A stretch of 64,000 nucleotides of DNA from Xenorhabdus sp. BG5 (lineage in GTDB: Bacteria > Pseudomonadota > Gammaproteobacteria > Enterobacterales > Enterobacteriaceae), in the NCBI RefSeq assembly GCF_015163665.1, contig NZ_JADEUG010000001.1, forward strand, positions 1-64,000, read 5' to 3'. The notes beneath the pieces are model-generated. The model had not been told where the DNA came from and ran no database searches. It saw only the letters and a list, made by a program, of their open reading frames with translations. The position numbers and the translations under genes are program-made. Positions 50,601-58,945 of this stretch are shown here, piece by piece (the first letter of the stretch is position 1; the number at the start of each line of letters is the position of its first letter).

Positions 50601-50609
50601 CTTCCCATT

Positions 50610-50660
50610 CCTTTAAGTTTAGCGCCTTTAATTCGATACCCTTAAACTCACTACCTTTAA
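50610..50660 (-). repeat. Four SD-like TTAAAGG repeats between trpG and trpD
   Basis: Read on the minus strand, TTAAAGG or a one-base variant occurs four times at 50654-50660, about 50640-50646, 50625-50631 and 50610-50616, with spacing of 14 to 15 bases. The last copy lies nine bases before the trpD ATG and is its ribosome binding site. The stretch fills nearly all of the 64-base gap after trpG. Confidence 0.65.
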
Positions 50661-50664
50661 ATTG

Positions 50665-51243
50665 TTAGCTCAATGCCCAGGTTAGAGTTTGTTCAAGCAA
50701 TTTAGCACCCCGCGTAGTCAAAATAGATTCGGGATGAAACTGAAAACCACAAACTTTGTGCTTATCATGGCGCACAGCCATCACGATATCACCGCATGAA
50801 GCAGAGACAGTCAGTTCTGCCGGAACGTGCACAGCGGCAAGAGAATGGTAACGGGCGACAGACAAAGGATTTGGGAGGCCGGAAAACATATTTTTCCCAT
50901 CATGGATAGCAGGTGTTGCTTTGCCATGCAGAATTTCCTGAGCAGCAGAGATTTGTCCTCCGTAAGCTTCAATAATCGCCTGATGTCCAAGACAAATTCC
51001 GATGATTGGGAGCTGGCCTATCACTTGCTTGATCAATTCAGGCATACAGCCTGCCTCTGAGGGTTTTCCCGGACCGGGAGATAACATTAAAAGAGGAGAT
51101 TCCATCTCATTAAGTTTGGCAATAATGATGTCTGCTGACACGGTATTACGGTAAATAACGACATGGTGACCATGAGTACGCAGTTGATCCACAAGGTTAT
51201 ATGTGAAGGAATCTACATTATCGAGTAAAAGAATATGAGCCAT
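50665..51243 (-). CDS. trpG: Anthranilate synthase glutamine amidotransferase TrpG
   Basis: TrpG releases ammonia from glutamine for TrpE. It is a class I glutaminase of 192 residues with the catalytic cysteine in [11 protein letters not shown] (about residue 84) and the His-Glu pair in [13 protein letters not shown] (about 169-171). It overlaps the trpE stop by one base (TGATG), indicating translational coupling of the complex partners, and is not fused to trpD. Confidence 0.96.
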   Translation of the reverse strand: MAHILLLDNVDSFTYNLVDQLRTHGHHVVIYRNTVSADIIIAKLNEMESPLLMLSPGPGKPSEAGCMPELIKQVIGQLPIIGICLGHQAIIEAYGGQISAAQEILHGKATPAIHDGKNMFSGLPNPLSVARYHSLAAVHVPAELTVSASCGDIVMAVRHDKHKVCGFQFHPESILTTRGAKLLEQTLTWALS

Positions 51244-52802
51244 CAGAATGTCACCTCCACATGATGCGCTTGTGCAATTGCGCGAATAACGGCTCTGGCT
51301 TTACTGTGAGTTTCATCCACTTCTGACTGAGGAATGGAGTCCAGCACCACACCGACTCCAACTTGAATGGTGGCTTGATCGTTTTCCACATAGGCAGAAC
51401 GGATCACTATGCAGGTATCAAAATCCCCTTTGCCAGTAAAGTAACCGACGGCTCCGCCATAACTGCCACGCCGTTCACCTTCATATTCTGCGATGAGTTG
51501 CATCGCCCGAACTTTAGGGGCTCCCGTCAATGTGCCCATATTCATGCTGGCTTGATAAGCGTGGAAGACATCTAAATCATGCCGGAGTGTGCCGACAACA
51601 CGGGAAACCAGATGCATAACAAATGAATAACGATCGACTTTGGTTAAATCGGCGACATATCGACTGCCTGGTTCGCAGATACGGGCTAAATCGTTGCGGG
51701 CTAAGTCAACTAACATCACATGCTCAGACATTTCTTTAGCATCTGTGCGCATTTCCAGCTCAATTCGGCTATCAAGATCAGCATCCAGTTCCCCGTTGTT
51801 ATCACGTCCGCGTGGTCGGGTACCGGCTATCGGATAAATTTCGATCTGGCGGTTGTTGGCATCATATTTAAGTGCACTTTCTGGGGAAGCCCCAAACAGG
51901 CAAAAATCCTGATCTTGCATAAAAAACATATAAGGGCTTGGGTTTTGTTTTTTCAATACATGATAAGCGCTTAGCGGAGAAGGGCATGGCAAGGTGAAAC
52001 GACGCGATGGAACTACCTGAAAAATATCCCCTTGACGGATAAATTGCTGTAGCTGGCGCACGATATTTGCGTATTGTTCATCACTTTGATTGCAGCCAAT
52101 AGTAATATCGGGCAGTGTGACAGGTAAGAGAGACTGAAGTGGGGCTGAAATGGCTGCAACTAAGGTTGCTAAACGCGCTTTAAGGCGTTTTCTTTCAGAA
52201 TCGGATTCGCCAAACAATGAAGCTTGCAGACGTGAGTGTTTATCTTGATGATCGATCACTAATAGTGTTTCTGCGAGATAAAAACAGAAATCAGGGCAGC
52301 GTTGGTAATCTTCTACTGTAGGTAATGGTTCAAATCCGGCGACTAAATCATAAGCAAACAAACCACCAACAAAAATGGCATCGGGAGATTCTGAGAAGGA
52401 GGCTAATGCTGCCAGGGCACGCAATGCGTCAAAAACTGAATCGGATTTTAGCCGGCTATCTTCGTCCAGATTGTGCTCAATAGCAGGAAACTGTGCTCGC
52501 ATAACCTTCGGCTCTACGTCTAATTGGGCTTTGCCTGAAAGTAAATTAGCGAGTATCGGGATCAGGTTTTGGCCATTTTCAGTGAGTGCTTCAAAAGTAA
52601 CTTGACGCCCATTGGCTGTAATGCGCATAGCGCTATCAATGATCAGGATGCTTTTGAGATTCTTTTTACTGTGAATTTCAGCAGAATCCAGCAATAACGT
52701 TGCTGGGCGATTACTACAAAGTTGATGAAAAAGCAGTGTTGGATCTGTCTGGTAGAGAGTATCTACCTGATTTATAGAGATATTAAATTCTTTGCCAGTC
52801 AT
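51243..52802 (-). CDS. trpE: Anthranilate synthase component I TrpE
   Basis: TrpE converts chorismate and ammonia to anthranilate and is feedback-inhibited by tryptophan. The Trp-binding region is near [18 protein letters not shown] (about residues 36-53; the LLLES/LLLDS motif), and the chorismate-binding domain carries [10 protein letters not shown] and [12 protein letters not shown] chose the ATG at 52802 (519 residues, E. coli 520), seven bases after GGGG; an ATG at 52808 is in frame but only one base from that site. First structural gene of trpLEGDCBA. Confidence 0.96.
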   Translation of the reverse strand: MTGKEFNISINQVDTLYQTDPTLLFHQLCSNRPATLLLDSAEIHSKKNLKSILIIDSAMRITANGRQVTFEALTENGQNLIPILANLLSGKAQLDVEPKVMRAQFPAIEHNLDEDSRLKSDSVFDALRALAALASFSESPDAIFVGGLFAYDLVAGFEPLPTVEDYQRCPDFCFYLAETLLVIDHQDKHSRLQASLFGESDSERKRLKARLATLVAAISAPLQSLLPVTLPDITIGCNQSDEQYANIVRQLQQFIRQGDIFQVVPSRRFTLPCPSPLSAYHVLKKQNPSPYMFFMQDQDFCLFGASPESALKYDANNRQIEIYPIAGTRPRGRDNNGELDADLDSRIELEMRTDAKEMSEHVMLVDLARNDLARICEPGSRYVADLTKVDRYSFVMHLVSRVVGTLRHDLDVFHAYQASMNMGTLTGAPKVRAMQLIAEYEGERRGSYGGAVGYFTGKGDFDTCIVIRSAYVENDQATIQVGVGVVLDSIPQSEVDETHSKARAVIRAIAQAHHVEVTF

Positions 52803-52832
52803 TGTCATACCCCGTTTCTAATCTTTATTTAT

Positions 52833-52860
52833 AAAAAACCCGCCTCTTAGGGCGGGTTTT
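52833..52860 (-). terminator. trp attenuator (leader terminator)
   Basis: On the minus strand AAAACCCGCC and GGCGGGTTTT form a GC-rich hairpin followed by six T, placed between the leader peptide stop (52886) and trpE. With the Trp-Trp leader peptide this is the classic attenuation layout. Confidence 0.9.
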
Positions 52861-52885
52861 GGCACTTGCGTATCTATCTCTTAAC

Positions 52886-52966
52886 TTATGTGCGTGAGCC
52901 AACCGCCCTGACTGGGAAGTTGTGCCACCAACGCTTTGGCTGCTTAGTTTGCATAAATACGCTCAT
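52886..52966 (-). CDS. trpL: trp operon leader peptide TrpL
   Basis: This 26-residue leader starts MSVFMQTKQPKRWWHN, with two consecutive tryptophan codons at positions 13-14. Ribosome stalling there under tryptophan shortage should prevent the attenuator hairpin from forming. GAGG lies eight bases upstream of the ATG. E. coli TrpL is shorter (14 residues) with its Trp pair at 10-11; here twelve more codons follow the pair. Confidence 0.9.
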   Translation of the reverse strand: MSVFMQTKQPKRWWHNFPVRAVGSRT

Positions 52967-53038
52967 TTTGAGTGCCTCATCGGTTCAATGGATTTTTGAT
53001 AAAGGTTTTTTTAATAAAGAGTGTTTCAGTTAACCCAT

Positions 53039-53072
53039 GTACTAGTAAACTGGTTCGTTGTTTGCTTGTCAA
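53039..53072 (-). promoter_or_regulatory. trp promoter and TrpR operator
   Basis: On the minus strand TTGACA (-35, 53067-53072) and TTTACT (-10, 53044-53049) are separated by 17 bases. The operator CGAACCAGTTTACTAGTAC (53039-53057) covers the -10 and matches the E. coli trp operator CGAACTAGTTAACTAGTAC at all but two positions. TrpR repression is therefore expected. Confidence 0.9.
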
Positions 53073-53168
53073 TGATTTTTTTTACTCTTGTGTTATCATT
53101 ATCGCTTTGCGCTTTATATCACTTAATCGATAGTGCCTTTTCCCCACCCGAAAAGCAGGTAAAAAACA

Positions 53169-54041
53169 ATGACTGAAGTCGCCAGTGAAATGACAAAACG
53201 CTATGATCTGCATAGCCATACGACTGCTTCAGATGGCGTTTTGTCACCTGAGCAGCTCGTGAACAGAGCTATTGCTATGGGTATTGATGTACTGGCAATC
53301 ACCGATCATGATACGACGGAGGGTGTTCCGTCGGCTTTAAACCACATTCAGCAAAATAATTTGCCATTAACGTTGATATCCGGCGTAGAAATTTCGACAT
53401 TATGGCAAAATCTGGAAATTCATATCGTTGGTTTAAATATTGATATCAACTCTATTTCCTTAAGGAAATTTTTAGCGCATCAGGTTGATTTAAGACAACA
53501 GCGTGGTATTGAAATGGGGCAACGGTTGGCTAAAGCAGGTATTGCCGATGCCTGGGAAGGTGCATCCAGATTAGCCAACGGTGGGCAAGTCACTCGCGGC
53601 CATTTTGCCCGTTATTTGGTAGAAGCGGGAGTTGTACCGACTATCCCGAAAGTGTTCAAAAAATATCTGGTAAAGGGAAAAATCGGTTATGTCCCACCGC
53701 AATGGTGTACAATTGAGCTGGCTATTGAAACCATTCACCAGGCAGGGGGACAGGCTGTGATTGCCCATCCCGGCAGGTATAACTTGTCGACGAAATGGTT
53801 AAAACGGTTAATAGTTTGGTTTAAACAATATGGTGGTGATGCAATGGAAGTAGCACAGTGCCAGCAAGCCCCTAATGAAAGACAACAACTTGGTCAACTG
53901 GCAAGAGAATATGGGTTGAAAGTATCATTAGGATCGGATTTTCACCAACCTTGTTCATGGATAGAACTTGGGCGCAATTTGTGGTTACCCGGTGATGTTG
54001 TACCGATATGGCACGACTGGTCACGGCATGGTGCTGCATAG
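53169..54041 (+). CDS. rnm: 5'-3' exoribonuclease Rnm (YciV, PHP domain)
   Basis: This is a PHP-domain phosphoesterase: YDLHSHTTASDG and LAITDHDTTEG hold metal-binding histidines and aspartates, and the C-terminal ends include HPGRYNLS and SLGSDFHQPCSW. E. coli YciV was later shown to be RNase AM, which matures 5' ends of ribosomal RNAs. It is 290 residues (E. coli 293). Position directly upstream of trpL, divergent, is as in E. coli. yciO begins 19 bases after its stop. Confidence 0.93.
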   Translation: MTEVASEMTKRYDLHSHTTASDGVLSPEQLVNRAIAMGIDVLAITDHDTTEGVPSALNHIQQNNLPLTLISGVEISTLWQNLEIHIVGLNIDINSISLRKFLAHQVDLRQQRGIEMGQRLAKAGIADAWEGASRLANGGQVTRGHFARYLVEAGVVPTIPKVFKKYLVKGKIGYVPPQWCTIELAIETIHQAGGQAVIAHPGRYNLSTKWLKRLIVWFKQYGGDAMEVAQCQQAPNERQQLGQLAREYGLKVSLGSDFHQPCSWIELGRNLWLPGDVVPIWHDWSRHGAA

Positions 54042-54060
54042 AAGTATAGAGGTTATATTT

Positions 54061-54681
54061 ATGAGCCAGTTTTTTTATATCCACCCTGATAATCCACAAA
54101 CCCGCCTTATTGACCAAAGTGTGGATGCACTGAAAAAGGGCGGGGTTGTCATCTATCCTACTGATTCAGGTTACGCCATTGGTTGTTGCCTTGAAAATAA
54201 GGATGCTATGACGCGTATATGCCGTATTCGCCAATTGGAAGGACGCCACAATTTTACGTTGATGTGTCGTGATTTGTCTGAAATTGCCACTTATGCCCAT
54301 GTAGATAATCAGGCGTTCAGGTTGATCAAAAATAACACGCCAGGCCATTACACTTTTATTTTACAGGCGACAAAAGAAGTACCACGTCGCTTGATGAACG
54401 AAAAACGCAAGACCATTGGCCTGCGTGTTCCTTCTAATCCTATTGCGTTGGCATTGCTGGAAGGAATGAGTGAACCATTAATGTCATGTAGCTTGATTTT
54501 GCCCGGAAATGATTTTGCCGAATCTGATCCTGAAGAGATTAAGGATACTTTGGGTAAACAAGTTGATTTAATCATTCACGGTGGTTATCTTGGGCAGCAA
54601 CCGACGACGGTAGTAGATTTGACGGGGGATTCACCCGTAATTCTTCGTGAAGGCGAAGGTGATGTAACACCTTTTTTATAA
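54061..54681 (+). CDS. yciO: TsaC/YrdC-family protein YciO
   Basis: This is a YrdC-fold protein related to threonylcarbamoyl-AMP synthases; its physiological role is unsettled. The ATG at 54061 gives 206 residues, the E. coli length, with KKGGVVIYPTDSGYAIGC (about residues 24-41), LMCRDLSEIATYAHV and KTIGLRVPSNPIALALL. The frame upstream overlaps rnm and is not used. It is followed after 81 bases by rluB. Confidence 0.92.
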   Translation: MSQFFYIHPDNPQTRLIDQSVDALKKGGVVIYPTDSGYAIGCCLENKDAMTRICRIRQLEGRHNFTLMCRDLSEIATYAHVDNQAFRLIKNNTPGHYTFILQATKEVPRRLMNEKRKTIGLRVPSNPIALALLEGMSEPLMSCSLILPGNDFAESDPEEIKDTLGKQVDLIIHGGYLGQQPTTVVDLTGDSPVILREGEGDVTPFL

Positions 54682-54762
54682 AGTGTACGATTTTCTTAAA
54701 GTATACAATTCAATTTTATTTAGTATCACGACGCCTGTGAAGGCGACAATAGAGGTTGCTCA

Positions 54763-55686
54763 ATGAGCGATAAAACAGAAAAGTTACAAAAAGTTCTCGC
54801 GCGTTCTGGTCATGGTTCCCGTCGCGAAATTGAGGGGTATATCCAACAAGGGCGCATTAGCGTTGATGGTAAGATCGCAACGTTGGGTGATCGAATCGAA
54901 GTTAATTCCGCAATAAAAATTCGTCTGGATGGACGGATCTTAAATATCAAAGAGCCACAGAAAACAGTTTGCCGGGTTTTGGCTTATTATAAACCGGAAG
55001 GTGAATTGTGTACCCGCCATGATCCTGAAGGCCGTCCGACTGTGTTTGATCGTCTGCCAAAAATGCAAGGCGCACGCTGGATTGCGGTAGGGCGTTTGGA
55101 TATCAATACCAGCGGGTTGTTGTTGTTTACTACTGATGGGGAATTGGCTAACCGTTTAATGCACCCAAGCCGCGAAGTTGAACGTGAATATGCAGTCCGT
55201 GTGTTCGGTGAAGTCGATAACGCAAAACTCCGTCAATTGACACAAGGTGTACAACTGGAAGATGGCCCGGCTTCATTTAAGACCATTGCGTTTAAAGGTG
55301 GAGAAGGGATCAACCAATGGTACAACGTGACTCTGACAGAAGGCCGTAATCGCGAAGTCAGACGCTTATGGGAAGCCGTTGGTGTGCAAGTCAGCCGCCT
55401 GATCCGTGTGCGTTATGGCGATATTAATCTGCCGAAAGGGTTGCCGCGAGGTGGCTGGACTGAGTTGGGGTTGGAACAGACTAACTATTTACGTCAGTTG
55501 GTTGACTTGGATGAAGAGAATGTGACCAAAGTCGCTGTTGGACGTGATCAACGCCGCCTCAAAGCTAATCAGATCCGCCGTGCGGTAAGACGACATACTC
55601 AGGTTGCATCCCGTCCGGCAGGAAAACGTCCTGCAAGCAGTTCTCGTCAGAATGCAGGGAAGAAGACGACACCTAAAGGTCGTTAA
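54763..55686 (+). CDS. rluB: 23S rRNA pseudouridine(2605) synthase RluB
   Basis: RluB isomerises U2605 of 23S rRNA. It has an N-terminal S4 domain (about residues 6-60, [23 protein letters not shown]), then the RsuA/RluB catalytic domain with [17 protein letters not shown], whose aspartate (about residue 110) is the catalytic residue. The C-terminal 50 residues are basic and low in complexity ([15 protein letters not shown]). It is 307 residues (E. coli 291). Confidence 0.94.
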   Translation: MSDKTEKLQKVLARSGHGSRREIEGYIQQGRISVDGKIATLGDRIEVNSAIKIRLDGRILNIKEPQKTVCRVLAYYKPEGELCTRHDPEGRPTVFDRLPKMQGARWIAVGRLDINTSGLLLFTTDGELANRLMHPSREVEREYAVRVFGEVDNAKLRQLTQGVQLEDGPASFKTIAFKGGEGINQWYNVTLTEGRNREVRRLWEAVGVQVSRLIRVRYGDINLPKGLPRGGWTELGLEQTNYLRQLVDLDEENVTKVAVGRDQRRLKANQIRRAVRRHTQVASRPAGKRPASSSRQNAGKKTTPKGR

Positions 55687-55696
55687 TACGTTTAAG

Positions 55697-55746
55697 CCGC
55701 TGTTTCAGCTCATATCAACATTTATCTGGACGATTTGAAACAGCGG
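55697..55746. terminator. Hairpin between convergent rluB and btuR
   Basis: CCGCTGTTTCA (55697-55707) and TGAAACAGCGG (55736-55746) are perfect inverted copies with a 28-base loop. The long loop and missing T tract make termination strength doubtful, but the location between convergent genes fits. Confidence 0.5.
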
Positions 55747-55752
55747 ATCCAT

Positions 55753-56349
55753 TTACCAATCAATACCTTTCTGTGCCTTGATGCCGGCATTAAACGCATG
55801 TTTTGCCGGACGCATTTCCGTAATCGTATCGGCATATTCCAGTAATTCTCGATGGCATCCTCTGCCAGTGATAATCACACTTTGATGGGCAGGGCGCTGT
55901 TTAAGGGCAGTCAGAACATCGGTGAGTTCTAAGTAACCATAATTAACCATATAGGTTAATTCATCCAGCACGACAAGGTGTAATGAAGGATCAGATAGCA
56001 TTGCCACAGCCTGTTTCCAGGCCGTTTGGCAGGCTGCTGTGTCTGATTCGCGATTTTGAGTCTCCCATGTGAAACCTGTTGCCATCACATGAAATTCAAC
56101 ACCTTGCTGTATCAACAAGTTTCTTTCACCGCTTTCCCATGTCCCTTTGATGAATTGGATAACACCAGCACGTTGTCCATGCCCGATTGCACGAGTCACT
56201 GTGCCAAATGCAGCGGTCGTTTTTCCTTTACCGTTTCCAGTGAATACAATGACAATTCCCCGTTCTTGTTGTGCTGCTTCAATACGGGCATCGATTTTTT
56301 CTTTCAGGCGTTGTTGCCTTTTCTGGTGCTGGCTGTTATCTCTGGTCAT
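55753..56349 (-). CDS. btuR: Corrinoid adenosyltransferase BtuR (CobA)
   Basis: BtuR transfers the adenosyl group of ATP to cobalamin, giving coenzyme B12. The P-loop is FTGNGKGKTTAAFG (about residues 35-48), followed by QFIKGTWESGER and LDELTYMVNYGYL. It is 198 residues (E. coli 196). It overlaps the yciK stop by one base on the same strand, so the two are cotranscribed. Confidence 0.94.
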   Translation of the reverse strand: MTRDNSQHQKRQQRLKEKIDARIEAAQQERGIVIVFTGNGKGKTTAAFGTVTRAIGHGQRAGVIQFIKGTWESGERNLLIQQGVEFHVMATGFTWETQNRESDTAACQTAWKQAVAMLSDPSLHLVVLDELTYMVNYGYLELTDVLTALKQRPAHQSVIITGRGCHRELLEYADTITEMRPAKHAFNAGIKAQKGIDW

Positions 56350-57113
56350 TATTCGGCAGGTCCCGCTTTGCGTCCGGGTTGAGCATCAAAACTGATGCCG
56401 GAATCATTTCGGCTGTCATCTCCCATTATATAAAGATAGACGGGCATAATATCCGTGGGTGTTTTTAACTTAGCGGAATTTTCGTCAGGAAAAGCGCTTG
56501 CTCGCATGTTAGTACGTGTTCCGCCAGGATTGATGCAGTTGATACGCAGGGATGTATCCCGATATTCTTGTGCCAAAACCTGCATTAGGCCTTCTGTAGC
56601 AAATTTGGAAACAGCATAGGCTCCCCAACCACTTCTACCTTCACGGCCGACACTGGAGCTAGTAAACACTAAAGAGCCGCTGGAGGATTTTAATAATAGA
56701 GGGATCAATGCCTGAGTCAGCATAAAAGTGGCATTAACATTCACCTGCATCACTTCATGCCAAAGCTGAACGGGTTGTTCAATAATAGGGGAAACAGCGC
56801 CAAGAAGCCCTGCGTTGTGCAAGGCTCCATCCAAACGTGAATAGCGCTGTGTCAGATCATTGGCGAAAGTTTGGCATTCTTCGGCGGTCACTGTCAGCAG
56901 ATCCATCGTATAAATGTCAGCAGGTAAACCGCCCTCGTTTATAATTTGCTGCCTGACTGCTGCCAGTTTCGCGGTAGTACGTCCCAGTAAAATAACCTGT
57001 GCACCGTAACGGGCATAGGTTAGTGCGGCTTCGCGTCCAATGCCATCGCCAGCACCAGTTACGAGAATAATTTTTTGTTGCAGTAGATGACTATTGGGTT
57101 GGTAATCAAACAT
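56349..57113 (-). CDS. yciK: Short-chain dehydrogenase YciK
   Basis: YciK is a classical SDR oxidoreductase of unknown substrate. The cofactor motif is VTGAGDGIGREAAL (about residues 19-32) and the catalytic triad Ser-Tyr-Lys lies in FTSSSVGREGRSGWGAYAVSK (Tyr about 163). It is 254 residues (E. coli 252). It lies upstream of btuR and divergent from sohB, as in E. coli. Confidence 0.93.
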   Translation of the reverse strand: MFDYQPNSHLLQQKIILVTGAGDGIGREAALTYARYGAQVILLGRTTAKLAAVRQQIINEGGLPADIYTMDLLTVTAEECQTFANDLTQRYSRLDGALHNAGLLGAVSPIIEQPVQLWHEVMQVNVNATFMLTQALIPLLLKSSSGSLVFTSSSVGREGRSGWGAYAVSKFATEGLMQVLAQEYRDTSLRINCINPGGTRTNMRASAFPDENSAKLKTPTDIMPVYLYIMGDDSRNDSGISFDAQPGRKAGPAE

Positions 57114-57353
57114 CGAACAATCTTCCTGTATTGCTTGTGAATCTATGACTAGCCATTTCAGAATGGCACATACAGGTTATCATCAGAACAAAACTTAAGG
57201 TTCCCGTCAAATTTGCCTGCATGGGTGAAAAATGGGTGAAAAGTGTAACTTCAATTGAGATAGGGTTAAGTAAACTGTTAGGGCAAGGCATTCGGTTTTT
57301 AGTTAGAATGAAACAAATATATTGTTCATTATAAAATTAATAAAGGTGGATCT

Positions 57354-58400
57354 GTGGAATATTTGTCTCTATACGGATTGTTCTTAGCCAAAATGCTTAC
57401 GGTGGTCTTGGCAATCGCTATTCTGACGGTCATTTGTATCGGATTAGGTGTACGTAAGACAATGCACAAAGGGGAGTTAAAGCTGACCAATCTTGGTGAG
57501 TCATATAAGGAAAGACAACGTCAGATGCAGCAGGCGCGAATGAGTGAAGCAGAACAAAAAATTTGGCAAAAAGAATTAAAAAAACAGCAGAAAAGTGATG
57601 CTAAGCAGAAAAAAGCGGAAGCCAAAACGGGTCAGAAAGGCATACAGAAGCCGAATCTTTATGTTTTGGACTTTAAAGGCAGTATGGATGCCCGTGAGGT
57701 GGAGTCACTGCGCGAAGAGATCAGTGCGGTACTGGCTGTGGCTGGCAAAAAAGATGAAGTTTTGCTGCGACTGGAAAGTCCTGGTGGCGTGGTTCATGGA
57801 TATGGACTGGCCGCTTCTCAATTGGTTCGTTTGCGGCAGAAAGGGATACGTCTGACAATTGCCGTGGATAAAGTCGCTGCAAGTGGTGGATATATGATGG
57901 CTTGTGTGGCTGATCGCATTATTGCTGCACCGTTTGCTATTATCGGTTCTATTGGCGTTGTGGCTCAATTACCCAATATTCATAGGCTATTGAAGAAAAA
58001 TGATATTGATGTTGAATTGCATACTGCGGGTGAATATAAACGTACCCTGACTGTTCTGGGAGAAAATACTGAACAGGGACGCAAGAAATTTCAGGAAGAT
58101 TTGAACGAAACGCATAAATTATTCAAATCATTTATCCATCAATATCGTCCCTCTTTGGATGTGGAAAACGTAGCCACTGGTGAGTATTGGTACGGTACAC
58201 AAGCAAAAGAGAATGGGTTGATTGATGATGTGGGTGTCAGTGATGATTTTCTGATTGAAAAGATTGAACATTGTGACGTAATCGGCGTCAATTATTATCG
58301 CCGCAAACGTGCCATAGACCGTTTTATGGGGAGTGCGATGGAGAACGTTGACAAATTGTTTATGCGTTGGTGGCAAAGGGGAGAAAAGCCTTTATTGTAA
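57354..58400 (+). CDS. sohB: Probable protease SohB (S49 family)
   Basis: SohB is a membrane-anchored S49 serine protease, a paralogue of SppA. The N-terminal helix (about residues 5-35) anchors it; a charged, lysine-rich linker (about 45-90) follows. The catalytic serine is in KVAASGGYMMAC (about residue 178) and the lysine in AGEYKRTLTVLGEN (about 230). The start is GTG at 57354 with AAAGGTGG upstream. It is 348 residues (E. coli 349). In E. coli yciN follows on the opposite strand; here only its remains are seen. Confidence 0.93.
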   Translation: MEYLSLYGLFLAKMLTVVLAIAILTVICIGLGVRKTMHKGELKLTNLGESYKERQRQMQQARMSEAEQKIWQKELKKQQKSDAKQKKAEAKTGQKGIQKPNLYVLDFKGSMDAREVESLREEISAVLAVAGKKDEVLLRLESPGGVVHGYGLAASQLVRLRQKGIRLTIAVDKVAASGGYMMACVADRIIAAPFAIIGSIGVVAQLPNIHRLLKKNDIDVELHTAGEYKRTLTVLGENTEQGRKKFQEDLNETHKLFKSFIHQYRPSLDVENVATGEYWYGTQAKENGLIDDVGVSDDFLIEKIEHCDVIGVNYYRRKRAIDRFMGSAMENVDKLFMRWWQRGEKPLL

Positions 58401-58945
58401 CATTGTAACGGAAAATCAGTTACCCAAAACTATCGCAGATATTATGCGGGTAAATAAAAGAGATTTATATATCCTTTATTTCCCGCATGATTATTAACCA
58501 ACCGGGGATGATACTCCGTCCTCTTTGTTCCGCGCGCTCTGCTTACATACCTTGTATAAAATCTTCGTGTGTCTTAATGATTTAATTTACTTTTTTCAAT
58601 AACTGTTCTTGCTTAATAGGCATGGTTTTAGTTTTCATTTATTGTGCTCCTTCAAAAAATAAGTTGTTGCGCATCGTTTTTTATCAGGTAGAGTGTGGGC
58701 TTTTCGTCATGCAGATGGAAGATTTTGTTTACAACTGTTAAAACATACAATTGCATGGTTTGTGTAGGTATATAAAATACCCTAAATATTTCAAAGGGTT
58801 TTGCGCTTAAGCAAAAGTACAAGATAAAAATTAGTTGATATCTTGCAGATCTATCGCAATATAAAAAGAGGTTTTATTTTATATATCGCAACATAACGCC
58901 GTGATTTTCGCCATCTGAAAAGAAGATAATTAGGTAAAGGTAACT
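58401..58945. other. sohB-topA intergenic region with yciN remnant
   Basis: This 545-base stretch holds no intact gene. The left part contains the yciN pseudogene on the minus strand; the right 300 bases, AT-rich, must carry the topA promoter. I could not place the promoters. Confidence 0.6.
58500..58638 (-). pseudogene. yciN: Decayed yciN
   Basis: On the minus strand the ATG at 58638, with an intact GAAGGAG ribosome binding site, opens an 18-codon frame (MKTKTMPIKQEQLLKKVN) ended by TAA at 58582. Reading straight through this stop gives IIKTHEDFIQGM, a second stop (58543-58545) and AERAEQRG. These line up without gaps with E. coli YciN (MNKETQPIDRETLLKEAN, then KIIREHEDTLAGIE), with about half the residues identical over the first 31. 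Position and strand, between sohB and topA, are also those of yciN. After about 45 codons similarity is lost. The E. coli protein is 83 residues, unknown function. Confidence 0.85.
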
